Shown piece after piece: positions 48,177 through 58,490 of a stretch of 64,000 nt of DNA; position 1 is the first letter of the stretch; each line of letters opens with the position of its first letter. The notes beneath the pieces were generated by a model that had not been told where the DNA came from, searched no databases, and was given only the letters and a program-made list of their open reading frames with translations. A program made the position numbers and the translations under genes. The DNA is from Vicia villosa (taxonomy: Eukaryota; Streptophyta; Magnoliopsida; Fabales; Fabaceae), in the NCBI RefSeq assembly GCF_029867415.1, contig NC_081181.1:123571042-123635041 (forward strand), in the 5' to 3' direction.

Positions 48177-49340
48177 ATGTCTAATCTTTTTATGCGAGGT
48201 AAGGCCTCAGCAGAATTTCTTTTTGACGCAGAGTCAGAACGATCGTTGCAAGCTAGACTTCGGAAAGCGAAACGAGAAAGACTGGAAGCTATAAAAGAGA
48301 ATCAGACACCTTCGGAATCTGATAGAGACGAGACTTTTTCTATTCATTAAGAGCATTCGGATTCGGAAGCTGAAACAATGGCAGCTCCCGTAGAAAGTCT
48401 GTTAGGTGATTATGGTGGAGCAAATGCACCAACCAGCCGGATGACGATTGTGAATCAACCGTTCGATGTTGCTCACTTTCAGTTGCACCCAGCAACGATA
48501 CAACAACTTGAAAAGAAACCTTTCTCTGGAAGAATCAATGAAGATGCAAACAAACACTTGCAGAGGTTTCTTACTATGACAACGTCGTTGAAAATAGAGG
48601 GGCATTCTGAAGAGGCGGAGAAATTGGTAATGTTTTTGTTCACTTTGTCAGATGATGCTGAAGAGTGGTTTTACTCTTTGCCTGCTGGAAGTATCACAAC
48701 TTGGCAACAAATGGAGACAACGTTTCTGAATGAGTATTTTCCTGCTTCTGTGTATATCCGCAAGAGATACGACATAGTTAATTTTAAACAGAAGGAAGGA
48801 GAATCACTTGGAGATGCATATAAAAGGTTCAAGCGGTTGTTAGTTGCATGTCCGACTCATAACATGGATGTAACCGAACAAATGCAGAACTTTGTGAATG
48901 GTCTGAAGTTGAAAACTAAGCAACTAATTAACACAGCTGCCGGTGGTTCAACAAATTTTAAAACAGCCACGGAGATAAAGAAGATCATAGATGCTATTGC
49001 AGCAAACGAACATTTAGAGTTGTATGACCGCAGTGTTAATCAACCGGAGGGGTTAGTTGATTTGAAGCTGTCAAATCAAGTTGTGAAAATGGAAGATCAG
49101 ATTCCAGCTGAAGTTGAGCACAGATTGAAACAAATGGCACTTGAAAAGCAAACTGTTGCACAGGTTCAACCAGCTCAGCCGATTCAAACGGTAAATTGTG
49201 AAATATGTGGAGGACCTCACTTTGCCATGCATTGTGTGGTAACAGCACAACAGGTTGAGGAAATTAATTTTTTGAAGCAGAACAATCCCTACTCCAACAC
49301 TTATAATCCAGGATGGAAAAATCATCTGAATTTTTCCTAG
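48177..49340 (+). pseudogene. Athila gag, with in-frame stops
   Basis: The frame opens at 48177 (MSNLFMRGK...), is cut by TAA at 48348-48350, resumes with MAAPVESLLG at 48378 and runs to TAG at 49338-49340. It continues in the same frame into the protease region. The capsid core is visible ('EEWFYSLPAGSITTWQQM', 'TFLNEYFP') and a zinc-knuckle-like CEICGGPHFAMHC lies near the end. The product would build the virus-like particle. Two single-base nonsense changes stop a full-length polyprotein. Confidence 0.85.
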
Positions 49341-49370
49341 AAAGATCAACAAGGAAATGTTCCTAAACAA

Positions 49371-50720
49371 GTGCCTACTCCATATCAAGGTTTACAACAA
49401 CAACAACAATATCGACCACCACCACAACAACCATATCAGCAACCATATCAACAACCTCAGCAACAATTTCAGCAACAAGGACAAAGAAAAGCAGATTGGG
49501 AGATTGCCATTGAAAAAATGGCCGCTCAAAGCTCTCAATTCCAAGAAGAAACAAGGAGTAATTTTCGGAACACAGGTGCATCGATTAAGAATCTTGAAAT
49601 TCAGATGAGTCAAATAGCACAACAACTAGCAAGTCCTCAACAACCTGGACCTCTACCTAGTGCAACAATTCCAAATCCCAAAGATCACAATAATGTGAGT
49701 GCCATAATCACTAGAAGTGGTAAAGCAAAAGAAGCTGTGAAGGAAAGTGCCGAAGGAGAAGAGCTATTATTGGAAGTTGATCTAGAAATAAAGGAAAATG
49801 AGGTAGAAGCTGAAGATTTGGTTGTGTCGGAACCTGTGACGAAAGAGAAGGAGGTTGAGCCAAAACCCACCATTAAACTTCCTTTCTCTACAAGAAATAA
49901 GAAGAAGGGGCAGCATGAGAAAAATTTTGAAAAATTCTTGGAGATGTTCAAAAAGCTCGAGTTAAACATTCCATTCCTGGAGGCATTGGAGCAAATGACT
50001 ACATATGCCAAATTCATGAAGGACATCATCTCAAAGAAAAGAACCATCGATCGTGACCCTATTATTCTAACTGAAACGTGTAGTGCTATTTTGCAGGGTA
50101 TGAAGATCCCGGTGAAAAAGAAGGACCGAGGTTCCGTGACTATCCCTTGCACAATTGGGGATCGGTCCTTCAAGAAAGCTCTTATTGATTTAGGAGCAAG
50201 TGTGAGTCTTATGCCGCTGTCTATTTACAAAAGGCTAGGAATTGGTAAAGTGCAAGATACAAGGATGACACTCCAATTTTCCGATCACTCAGTAAAGAGA
50301 CCATACGGGATAGTAGAAGATGCGCTTGTAAAGATTGATAAGTTTGTGTTCCCGGTGGATTTTGTCATCTTAGAGATGCCGGAGGATGAAGAGATTCCGA
50401 TAATTTTGGGAAGACCATTCTTAGAGACGGGAAGATGTTTGATAGATATAGAAGAAGGCACAATGACTCTGAAGGTATATGATGAGGAGTTAAAAATTGA
50501 TGTTCGCAACACCATGAAGTATAAGGATGATGTTACAACCAGTCAACATATTGAGGTAATTGATCAAATTGTTACTGATGCACATGCTTTGAATTCACAA
50601 CAATTACCTTTAGAGAGGGTGTTGAGTCTATCAATTTTTGATGAAACGGAAGTGGTTGACGAAAAAGAGATGGAAGTAATAGCAATGATGGGAGCGATAC
50701 CAACTTTGAAAGGCTCTTGA
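49371..50720 (+). pseudogene. Athila gag end and protease
   Basis: A 449-residue open stretch in the gag frame. A Gln-rich low-complexity start (CAA repeats, 49395-49490) is followed by a charged linker and an aspartic protease region with 'ALIDLGASVSLMP' (50181-50220) and 'PIILGRPFLETG' (50398-50433), the retropepsin motifs. It ends at TGA 50718-50720, again in frame with what follows. Confidence 0.88.
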
Positions 50721-50753
50721 GAAAACCGATGGGAGGATCTAAGGCAACCTTTA

Positions 50754-51194
50754 ATGGAGGAGAAGAAAGATGAACCAAAAAAGGGGGCTGAATTGAAACA
50801 ACTTCTGGAAAACCTCAAATATGTCTTCCTAGACACTGAAAGTAAATGCCCGACTATAATAAGTTCCCACCTTGAAGTTCTCCAAGAAAACAAGCTTGTC
50901 GAAGTTCTGAAGAAACATAAAAGTGCCATGGGATGGTCGATTGAAGATTTGAAAGGAATTAGTCCTACGGTTTGCATGCACAAAATTCTCATGGAAGATG
51001 ATCAAAAACCGGTAGTCCAACCTCAAAGGCGGCTAAATCCTGCGATGAAAGAAGTGGTCAGAAAAGAAGTTGTGAAACTATTAGATGCGGGGATGATTTA
51101 TCCTATATCTGATAGTGCTTGGGTGAGCCCGGTTCATGTGGTACCAAAAAAAAGGAGGAACTACAGTGATAAAAAAATGAAAAAAATGAATTAA
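50754..51194 (+). pseudogene. Athila RT N-terminal segment, frameshifted
   Basis: It continues in the gag-protease frame, with the RT start ('LNPAMKEVVRKEVVKLLDAG', 'DSAWVSPVHVVPKK'). After an A8 run at 51146-51153 and an A7 run at 51171-51177 the reading shifts to the frame of the following ORF. Two apparent single-A gains account for the net +2 shift. Confidence 0.85.
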
Positions 51195-53680
51195 TCCCTA
51201 CAAGGACGGTCACTGGATGGAGAGTCTGTATAGATTATAGAAGGTTGAATCTGGCTACAAGGAAGGATCACTTCCCGTTACCTTTCATTGATCACATGCT
51301 GGAAAGGTTGGCAGGTCACGACTATTATTGTTTCCTCGATGGCTATTCGGGGTATAATCAGATAGCAGTGGCACCAGAAGATCAAGAGAAAACAGCATTT
51401 ACGTGCCCGTTTGGTGTCTTTGCTTACAGAAGGATGCCATTCGGGTTATGTAATGCCCCCGCTACTTTTCAAAGATGCATGCAAGCCATCTTTGATGATA
51501 TGCTTGAAAAGCACATGGAGGTGTTTATGGACGACTTCTCAGTTTTTGGTAAGTCTTTTGATAATTGTTTAACTAACCTTGCTCATGTGTTAGAAAGATG
51601 CCAACAGACAAATTTAATCCTCAACTGGGAGAAGTGTCACTTTATGGTGCGAGAAGGTATAGTGTTGGGTCACAAAATTTCCCACAGAGGAATAGAAGTT
51701 GACCAAGCAAAGATCGAGGTAATAGCAAAGTTACCCCCGCCAATGAATGAAAAAGGTATTCGAAGTTTCTTAGGGCATGCGGGGTTCTACCGCAGGTTCA
51801 TAAGAGATTTCTCTAAGATTGTCAAACCCTTAACTACTCTTTTGGTTAAGGATAAAGTTTTTACTTTTGATGATGAGTTTGTTGTAGCATTCGAAACAAT
51901 AAAGAAAAAATTAGTGTCAGCACCAATTGTTGTGGCCCCGGATTGGTCTCTACCTTTTGAGATCATGTGTGATGCTAGTGATATTGCAGTAGGGGCAGTC
52001 CTAGGACAACGTAGAGACAAATTGCTACATGTTATTTACTATGCTAGTCATGCTTTGAACCCTGCACAGATGAACTACGCAACAACTGAAAAGGAGTTGC
52101 TAGCGATTGTCTTTGCCTTTGATAAATTCAGGAAATATCTGTTGGGTTCTAGAGTCATTGTTTACACTGACCATGCTGCTTTGAAATATCTTTTTGCTAA
52201 ACAGGACTCTAAGCCAAGACTGTTGAGATGGATTTTACTCCTTCAGGAATTTGATGTGGAAATTCGTGACAAGAAAGGGTGTGAAAACACTGTGGCGGAT
52301 CACCTTTCTCGGATGTCACCCATTGAGGAGACCGAAGATAAACGACCAATAAAGGATGAATTCGCAGATGAACACATCCTCGCTGTTATTGGTGTACCTT
52401 GGTTTGCCGATTATGCTAACTATCTGGTAGGTGGGGTAATCCCAGATGATTTTGATTTTAACCGCAGGAAAAAGTTTTTGCATGATTGCAGGTTTTACTT
52501 AAGGGATGACCCCTTCTTGTACAAGAAAGGAATAGATGGGCTGATTAGAAGATGTGTTCCAGAGGAGGAACAAAGAGACGTACTCAAAGCATGCAATGAC
52601 TCGGAGTATGGGGGGCATTTTAGTGGGGATAAAACTGCTGCAAAAGTCCTACAATCTGGTTTATATTGGCCTACCCTATTCAAGGATGCTCATCATGTCG
52701 TCCGAGAATGTGATAGATGTCAAAGAACAGGTAACATCTCCAAGAGAAATCAAATGCCTCAGAATGCGATGCTGGAGGTAGAGTTGTTTGATCTGTGGGG
52801 AATTGACTTTATGGGCCCTTTTCCACCATCTTATGGAAAAAATTACATCCTTGTGGCAGTAGACTATGTATCAAAATGGGTAGAAGTTGTAGCATTACCC
52901 ACCAAAGATGCTAAAGTTGTGGTGAACTTCCTTAAGCATAACATTTTTTCTAGGTTTGGGGTACCCCGAGCACTAATTAGTGATGAAGGTTCTCACTTCT
53001 TAAATAAACTGATGGAAAACTTGTTGAGGAAGTATAATGTTAAACACAAGGTTGCTACCCCGTATCATCCTCAAACAAGTGGGCAAGTCGAAGTCTCTAA
53101 CAGACAAATAAAACAAATCCTTGAAAAGACTGTTAGTGCTTCTCGAAAAGACTGGTCCATGAAGTTAGATGATGCGCTATGGGCTTACAGAACAGCGTAC
53201 AAGACGCCAATAGGTATGTCTCCTTATCAACTGGTTTATGGTAAATCCTGTCACTTACCGCTCGAACTCGAGCACAAAGCTTTTTGGGCCACCAAGTTCT
53301 TAAATTGCGAATTGTTAAAAGCTGGTGAATCTCGAATTCTTCAACTCCAGGAGTTGGAAGAGTTTAGGAATCACGCTTATGAGAATGCCAAGATTTATAA
53401 AGAACAAACCAAGAAATGGCATGATCAAAAGATTCAGAAAAAAGAGTCTTGGGAAGAACAACTGGTGTTACTCTTTAATTCCAGGTTAAAGCTATCTCCT
53501 GGAAAGTTAAAATCACGATGGTCAGGACCATTCTTGGTTCACAAAGTGTTTCCCCATGGAGCGGTGGAACTGAAAAATCAAACTAACGGAGATACATTTA
53601 AGGTGAATGGACAGAGATTAAAACCGTACTATCAGGGACAAGGGAGTGGTCTAATTGACAATGTTCGTCTCACAGGGTAA
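51188..53680 (+). pseudogene. Athila pol: RT, RNase H, integrase
   Basis: A long open frame of more than 811 residues. The RT palm has '[11 protein letters not shown]', '[15 protein letters not shown]' and catalytic FMDDF (about 51524-51538). RNase H follows with '[18 protein letters not shown]' and '[16 protein letters not shown]'. Integrase has an HHCC zinc finger ('[10 protein letters not shown]') and DDE residues ('[11 protein letters not shown]', '[10 protein letters not shown]', then Glu in the '[11 protein letters not shown]' region). This stretch has no internal stop, so enzymes could fold if the start were reached; upstream lesions prevent a full polyprotein. Confidence 0.95.
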
Positions 53681-54300
53681 GATGAACGACCGTCGAGCCA
53701 GACGACGTTAAACGAAGCGCTTCTTGGGAGGCAACCCAAGGGAAGTATTTTTATTACGTAACTTCAAATTTTATTCTTTACTATTTATGTGTTATGTTCT
53801 TGTCGTTTTTTTTGGTGTGTTTCGATTCTTGTAAGTCAGGGAAAATAAGAGCACAAAATATGTTTAACATGCACTCTCGTATGCATACTACTCAAGTTGC
53901 AAAGTTCCTGCCCAGACGCGTCCAGAAACACGCACCTGACTCCAAAAGTCCACATTTTTGCCCACACGCGTACTGAGACGCGTCCCAACGACCACAAACT
54001 CACACTGCTGCCCAAACGCGTGTGGGGACGTGTGCCAAGGCAGAAATTAAGGTCAGCTGCTCAAACGCGTCCACAGACACGTCCCTTCGTCCACACGCGT
54101 CTGCAGACGCGTCCACCTTCTCCAAACGCGTTCCAAAACGCGTCTCCAACGGTAAGAATTCTTCACACGCGTTTCCAGACGCGTTTTCAGGTTTGACAAA
54201 ATTATAAATACCCCCCCTTCATATTTCCAAACGCGTCTCATCCTGCCTCTGTCTGTATTTTGGTTCTCTTACCTCTCCAAACGCGTTTCCCCCCTTTTGA
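53681..54300 (+). repeat. Athila spacer with a second ACGCGT array
   Basis: A noncoding spacer between pol and ORF3. From about 53914 to 54290 it has about 13 ACGCGT hexamers in 'ccaaacgcgt'/'cacacgcgtc' contexts, the same word family as the LTR array but in otherwise unrelated sequence. A pyrimidine-rich 'gcttgtgtgcag' at 54337-54348 may be the splice acceptor for ORF3. Confidence 0.85.
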
Positions 54301-54384
54301 GTGTATTTTTCACTTTCTTTGCAAGTTTTGTGTGTTGCTTGTGTGCAGATCTTAGTTTCACTACCTATCTCCCACTCTCATCTT

Positions 54385-55713
54385 ATGGCTAAGCGACCCA
54401 ACAAGGGCAAGGAGGTCATGCCATCTACCTCCTCATTTGAATTTGACAAGGAAAGGTTCTCATCTTCTGCTCATGAACAAAGGTATGAGAGTTTGGCTGA
54501 GCGGAATTTTATCGCTGAAAGAAAATTTGATTTGAAGAAAGGAGAGTATTCTGATATTATGGCCACCATCAACAAATACAAGCTAAAGCATGTCAACAGC
54601 ATCATTCAACCTGTTTTTGCAGAGTTGGTAAAGGAGTTTTATGCTAATGCGTACAAGGTCTCTCCTGAGGAACCTCAATTCACTAGTTTTGTTAGAGGGA
54701 AGCAAGTTCCTTTCGGGTGGAAATCTATTGACAAAGTGCTGAAACTCAAATTCAAAGATCCCGTCTGCAAATATGCTGAAAACAAAAGGGCGATGCGTAG
54801 GAGTTGGCCATATGATGAAATGTTAAATACATTGCCAATTCAAGGACAGGGATGGTATGGTTTTGTTCCCAGTAATGACCCAGAGAATGTTCCCAAGAAA
54901 ATTTTCTCTCGTTGTTTAGCACCTGTCCCTAAGGCGTGGGTTTCCTTCTATCACCATAACTTTGACACCAACATTAGTGGCTCAGAGTTAACTACAGGGA
55001 GAGCTTTAGCCGTCTACTACATGCTGAACAACGAACCAGTGAATCTGGGGAGGATTATTGCAGACGACATGGAAGCTATTGCTCAATCTAAGACAAAGAA
55101 AGCATTGGGCCACGCTTCTGTGATTCTACAGTTATGTTTGAAGGCAGGTGTTGACGTTTCTATAGGTGGAATTCAGGTGATGCCTTCTAAAGCGATTGAT
55201 ACCACATGGATCGCTCAGATGACAATGATTGCCAATGAGGAAATCAACCGATAGGGAACCCGAAGCCAACCTGAAGATCTTGGCCAAGAGGACCACCCCA
55301 TGCCTGATACATCTTCTGGAGTGACCCCCACATTCCGTCATCACACATTTGTGGATGAGGATTCATATGCTCATCGGGTAGAGATGCGCCAATTCTGTTT
55401 CATGCAGGATATGTGCGCTACATTTAATATGTCTGGGAAGTATCTCACCCACGAGACTGATAAATGGGCTGCTGCACAGCGTTACCGAAACCGTGCAGTT
55501 GCGGATCCTCCGGCTCCTTTTTATGGTCGTTATCAGATACCCGGTTTTTCACATGATATGCAGATAGGCACACCCATAGCTCCTCAAGCAGCTCCTCGAC
55601 CTCCACCATCAACTGATCCCATGGACCACTTCCATCCTACTGTTGACGACATGGAGATACTTCGTCAAGCAGATATCGATAGCATTCACCAGGACCTTGG
55701 CCTTGCTGATTAG
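54385..55713 (+). pseudogene. Athila ORF3 (env-position, putative plant transposon protein)
   Basis: The frame from MAKRPNKGKE at 54385 (open from 54301) runs to TAG at 55252-55254, then resumes in the same frame to 55713. Seen are a basic N-terminus, 'FVRGKQVPFGWKSIDKVLKL', 'RRSWPYDEML' and 'TGRALAVYYMLNNEPVNLGR', characteristic of the putative plant transposon protein domain in the env position of Athila elements. No clear signal peptide or transmembrane stretch is visible in the part starting at 54385, so a fusogenic envelope role is not supported. One nonsense codon breaks it. Confidence 0.8.
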
Positions 55714-57000
55714 TAGTTGTTTGGGTTTTATTCTGGTTATTTATATTATTTTTTTGCTGTTGTATTTGTGTGTGCGTTTTCTTCTGTTTTGTTGTCTTTG
55801 TTTCGTTCTGTGTAAGTTTTATCTGAATTAATGAAAACAAGTTTGTCTTTTATTTTCTGAAATATCCGTGGTATGTATTGATAAAAATGGCAACAACTGG
55901 TTGACTGGACACACCTTAATTTTTTTAAAAAAAACAAAAATACTAATCCACACGTGTACTTCCAATCTTTGATAACTTTTGTTGTTTTGTTGTGGTAGAT
56001 TACACGCTGTGGAAAAAAGCTGCAAACTCACCATGTCTGATTGAGACATCGCATCTAGCTAAATGCAGTGTAGACGTCGCTCATCTCTACCTGACCTGTG
56101 AGAATCAAAAAAAGCCAAACACCATATATCTTTTGAGGGATGTCTGGTATGCTACTTTATCCAGAACTTGCACTTATTCTTCGTGATTCACACTAGACTT
56201 GACATACACACTGAGGCAATTTTTTTCTTCTTTCTTTCCCATCCCCGTTTCTCATCTATCCTACCGTGTTCAGAGTAATGTGGGTCGTTCTTGAATCTGT
56301 GTTTCATTCTAAGTTTGGGCCGCGTTTGGAATATCAATCTTTAAGTTTGGGGTACTGCGCACAAACAAGTGAGTACAAGAAAAATATTTTTACACCAAAA
56401 AAAAAAGGAAGAAAAGAGGAACACTCACTAAAGGAAATACTCGGCGATTTCAAAAAAAATGAAGATATAAAATAAAACTCCAAGATAAAAGGAGGAGTTA
56501 GAGCTGACCGGTAAGAAATCTGGTTGTACCTCGGTTCTGTTTGAAAAAGAATATAGAATGTTATGTGAGAAGATATACAGTGAAAGATCGGGTAACACTT
56601 ACTCTGAACCCGGAAACCTCTAACCTTCACTTTTCTTATCCCACCTTAACCATAGCCCCGTTACAACCCTGAAGACCTCAAAAAGTGTGTGTGTGTCAGT
56701 GTAGCAAAATATGGTGAGAACATTTTCAAGCTTATGGTATAATGTGCATGTCTAGATTGTTGAGCGATCAACCATTTTCAACCAATCGAGAGATGTTGTG
56801 AGAGTGTGTTATGAGATAGCGACTGATGCATTGCGTTTATGTGAAACTGTGGTGAACAGTTGGATATGGTGAAAATGCATAGCTAACACTCCAGCAGGTA
56901 ACTATCATGGTAGAGCACAAGAGGAGGAAAGTATGAGGTGAATGTGTGATTCTTTTGAACAAGTTGCTTGAGGACAAGCAACGAGCTAAGTTTGGGGTTG
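55714..57000 (+). other. Athila 3' noncoding region and polypurine-like tract
   Basis: About 1.3 kb without a convincing ORF. It ends in 'gctaagtttggggttg' directly before the 3' LTR (about 56984-57000), a purine-rich primer region similar in form to other Athila elements. A longer purine-rich run lies at 56400-56430. Confidence 0.7.
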
Positions 57001-58485
57001 TGATCAGTCACAGTTTTGCTATAATTCATCAGTCATCTCGGTTAATTTTTGTGATGTTTGGTTACTAAATTAAGCCAGTTGCAATAAAAATGTCATTGTT
57101 TTATAATTGTCTGGCCAATTGGTTTAATTCCGAGACTACTGATCTTTGTGGGAAGATTTTGTGTGTTTTTGCAGGTAAAATGGCGAAGAAGTGAATCGAG
57201 CATTGTTCAGACGCAACTCCGGACATGTGTGAAAGTTAAGGAAAAAGACATTCTGCCCAAACGCATGTCCAAACGCGTCTCCAAGCCTCCAGGAAGCCAG
57301 AAAACCATGCTGCTGCCCATACGCGTCCCCAAACGCGTCCCACTCCAGAAGGGAGCAAAAAAATGAAAGTCCTGCTCACATGCGTCCCTGGACGCGTTTC
57401 TGCTTCCCACACGCGTGCCCAAACGCGTTCTTAAAGGCCAAAAATGCAATCTCTGGCCACATGCGTCCCTGGACGCGTTCCAACTGAAGAAAAAGCAAAG
57501 AAAAAGTCCCCTCTGGCCACACGCGTCCCTGGACGCGTCTCCCTGCTCAACACGCGTTTCCACACGCGTTTATGCGTGATACCTTGGGCTTTAGTTGCCA
57601 AAAAAGCCCAGAAAGGGAAATATGAAAAGAAGAAAATGCGTTTGGGAGAGGGTTCGACGAATTTTGCAGAAAAAAATAGAGTTTAGAAGACTGGAGAACT
57701 CAGGATTTGCGGAAGTTTCATGATTGAAGACTACGACACGTCCAAAGATTGATTCATCCAAAGATTGCTGTAATGAACACTGTTTTTATTTTAGTTTTAT
57801 TTTCTGTTATGAGTAGCTAAACCCCCCATTGCTAGGGGGGTGACTCTGATTTCAATTGTGATGAACATGTTGAATTGATGCAACAATAATATTAGTTTCT
57901 ATTCAGTTGATTTGTTCTTTGTCTGATCGTAATGCTTTTCCCGTCAGAAAAATGGATTTTGATTTTGATAAGTGATTTTAACTGGACAGTAATTCGCTTG
58001 TTGACATGATTTAGAACATATGATAACTCATATCTCCTAGGACTAGGGATATCTTATTATGACCGGAATTCTTGTTATTTGAATACTTGATCTTACCGTA
58101 ATTACCTATGGACATAGTAATTAGGTAGAGATGTCAAGAAAATTTTATTACTAAGGACTTAGAATGAGATACTCTAGAGAACCGGTAATTAACTGATGAA
58201 CCTATGTTGTTGTATTAAGAAGATAAGTTTGTTACAAGAGAAATCATTCACCGACCCCCTAGCAATCTGCTCATATCTGATAATTTGTGATTTATTCTTA
58301 CCGTTTATTTTAATATAATTTTAGTCATTATTATACAACATCAAACCAAATCCCTAGGTTCTTTTGTTTGATTGAATCATTATAGAACTTATATTGCCAC
58401 AAAAATCCTTGAGATCGATACTTGGATATTTTCCACTTTATGAACTACATCGGTAGAAAGTAGTACACTTGCTAATTTCCGATCA
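57001..58485 (+). repeat. Athila 3' LTR
   Basis: 1485 bp, matching the 5' LTR throughout with about 30 differences by eye; several are C/T or G/A at CG sites, including inside ACGCGT words. It carries the same ACGCGT array (57257-57573). Confidence 0.95.
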
Positions 58486-58490
58486 CTTTC

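Larger units (their letters stand above)
46574..58485 (+). mobile_element. complete Athila-type Ty3/gypsy retrotransposon (11.9 kb)
   Basis: Two direct LTRs (46574-48057 and 57001-58485) begin TGAT(T/C)AGTCACAG and end CCGATCA, with a perfect 5-bp duplication CTTTC outside (46569-46573 and 58486-58490). Between them in order are a primer-binding site, gag, protease, RT/RNase H/integrase, a long noncoding spacer, an env-position ORF and a polypurine-like tract. The length and the extra 3' ORF fit the Athila lineage. By eye the LTRs differ at roughly 30 sites, i.e. about 98% identical, so insertion is fairly recent. Nonsense and frameshift lesions make it non-autonomous. Confidence 0.95.

Noticed and set aside
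56692..56750. Possible env-like continuation or extra ORF before the 3' LTR
   Set aside because: No frame of useful length or similarity; treated as 3' noncoding DNA of Athila.
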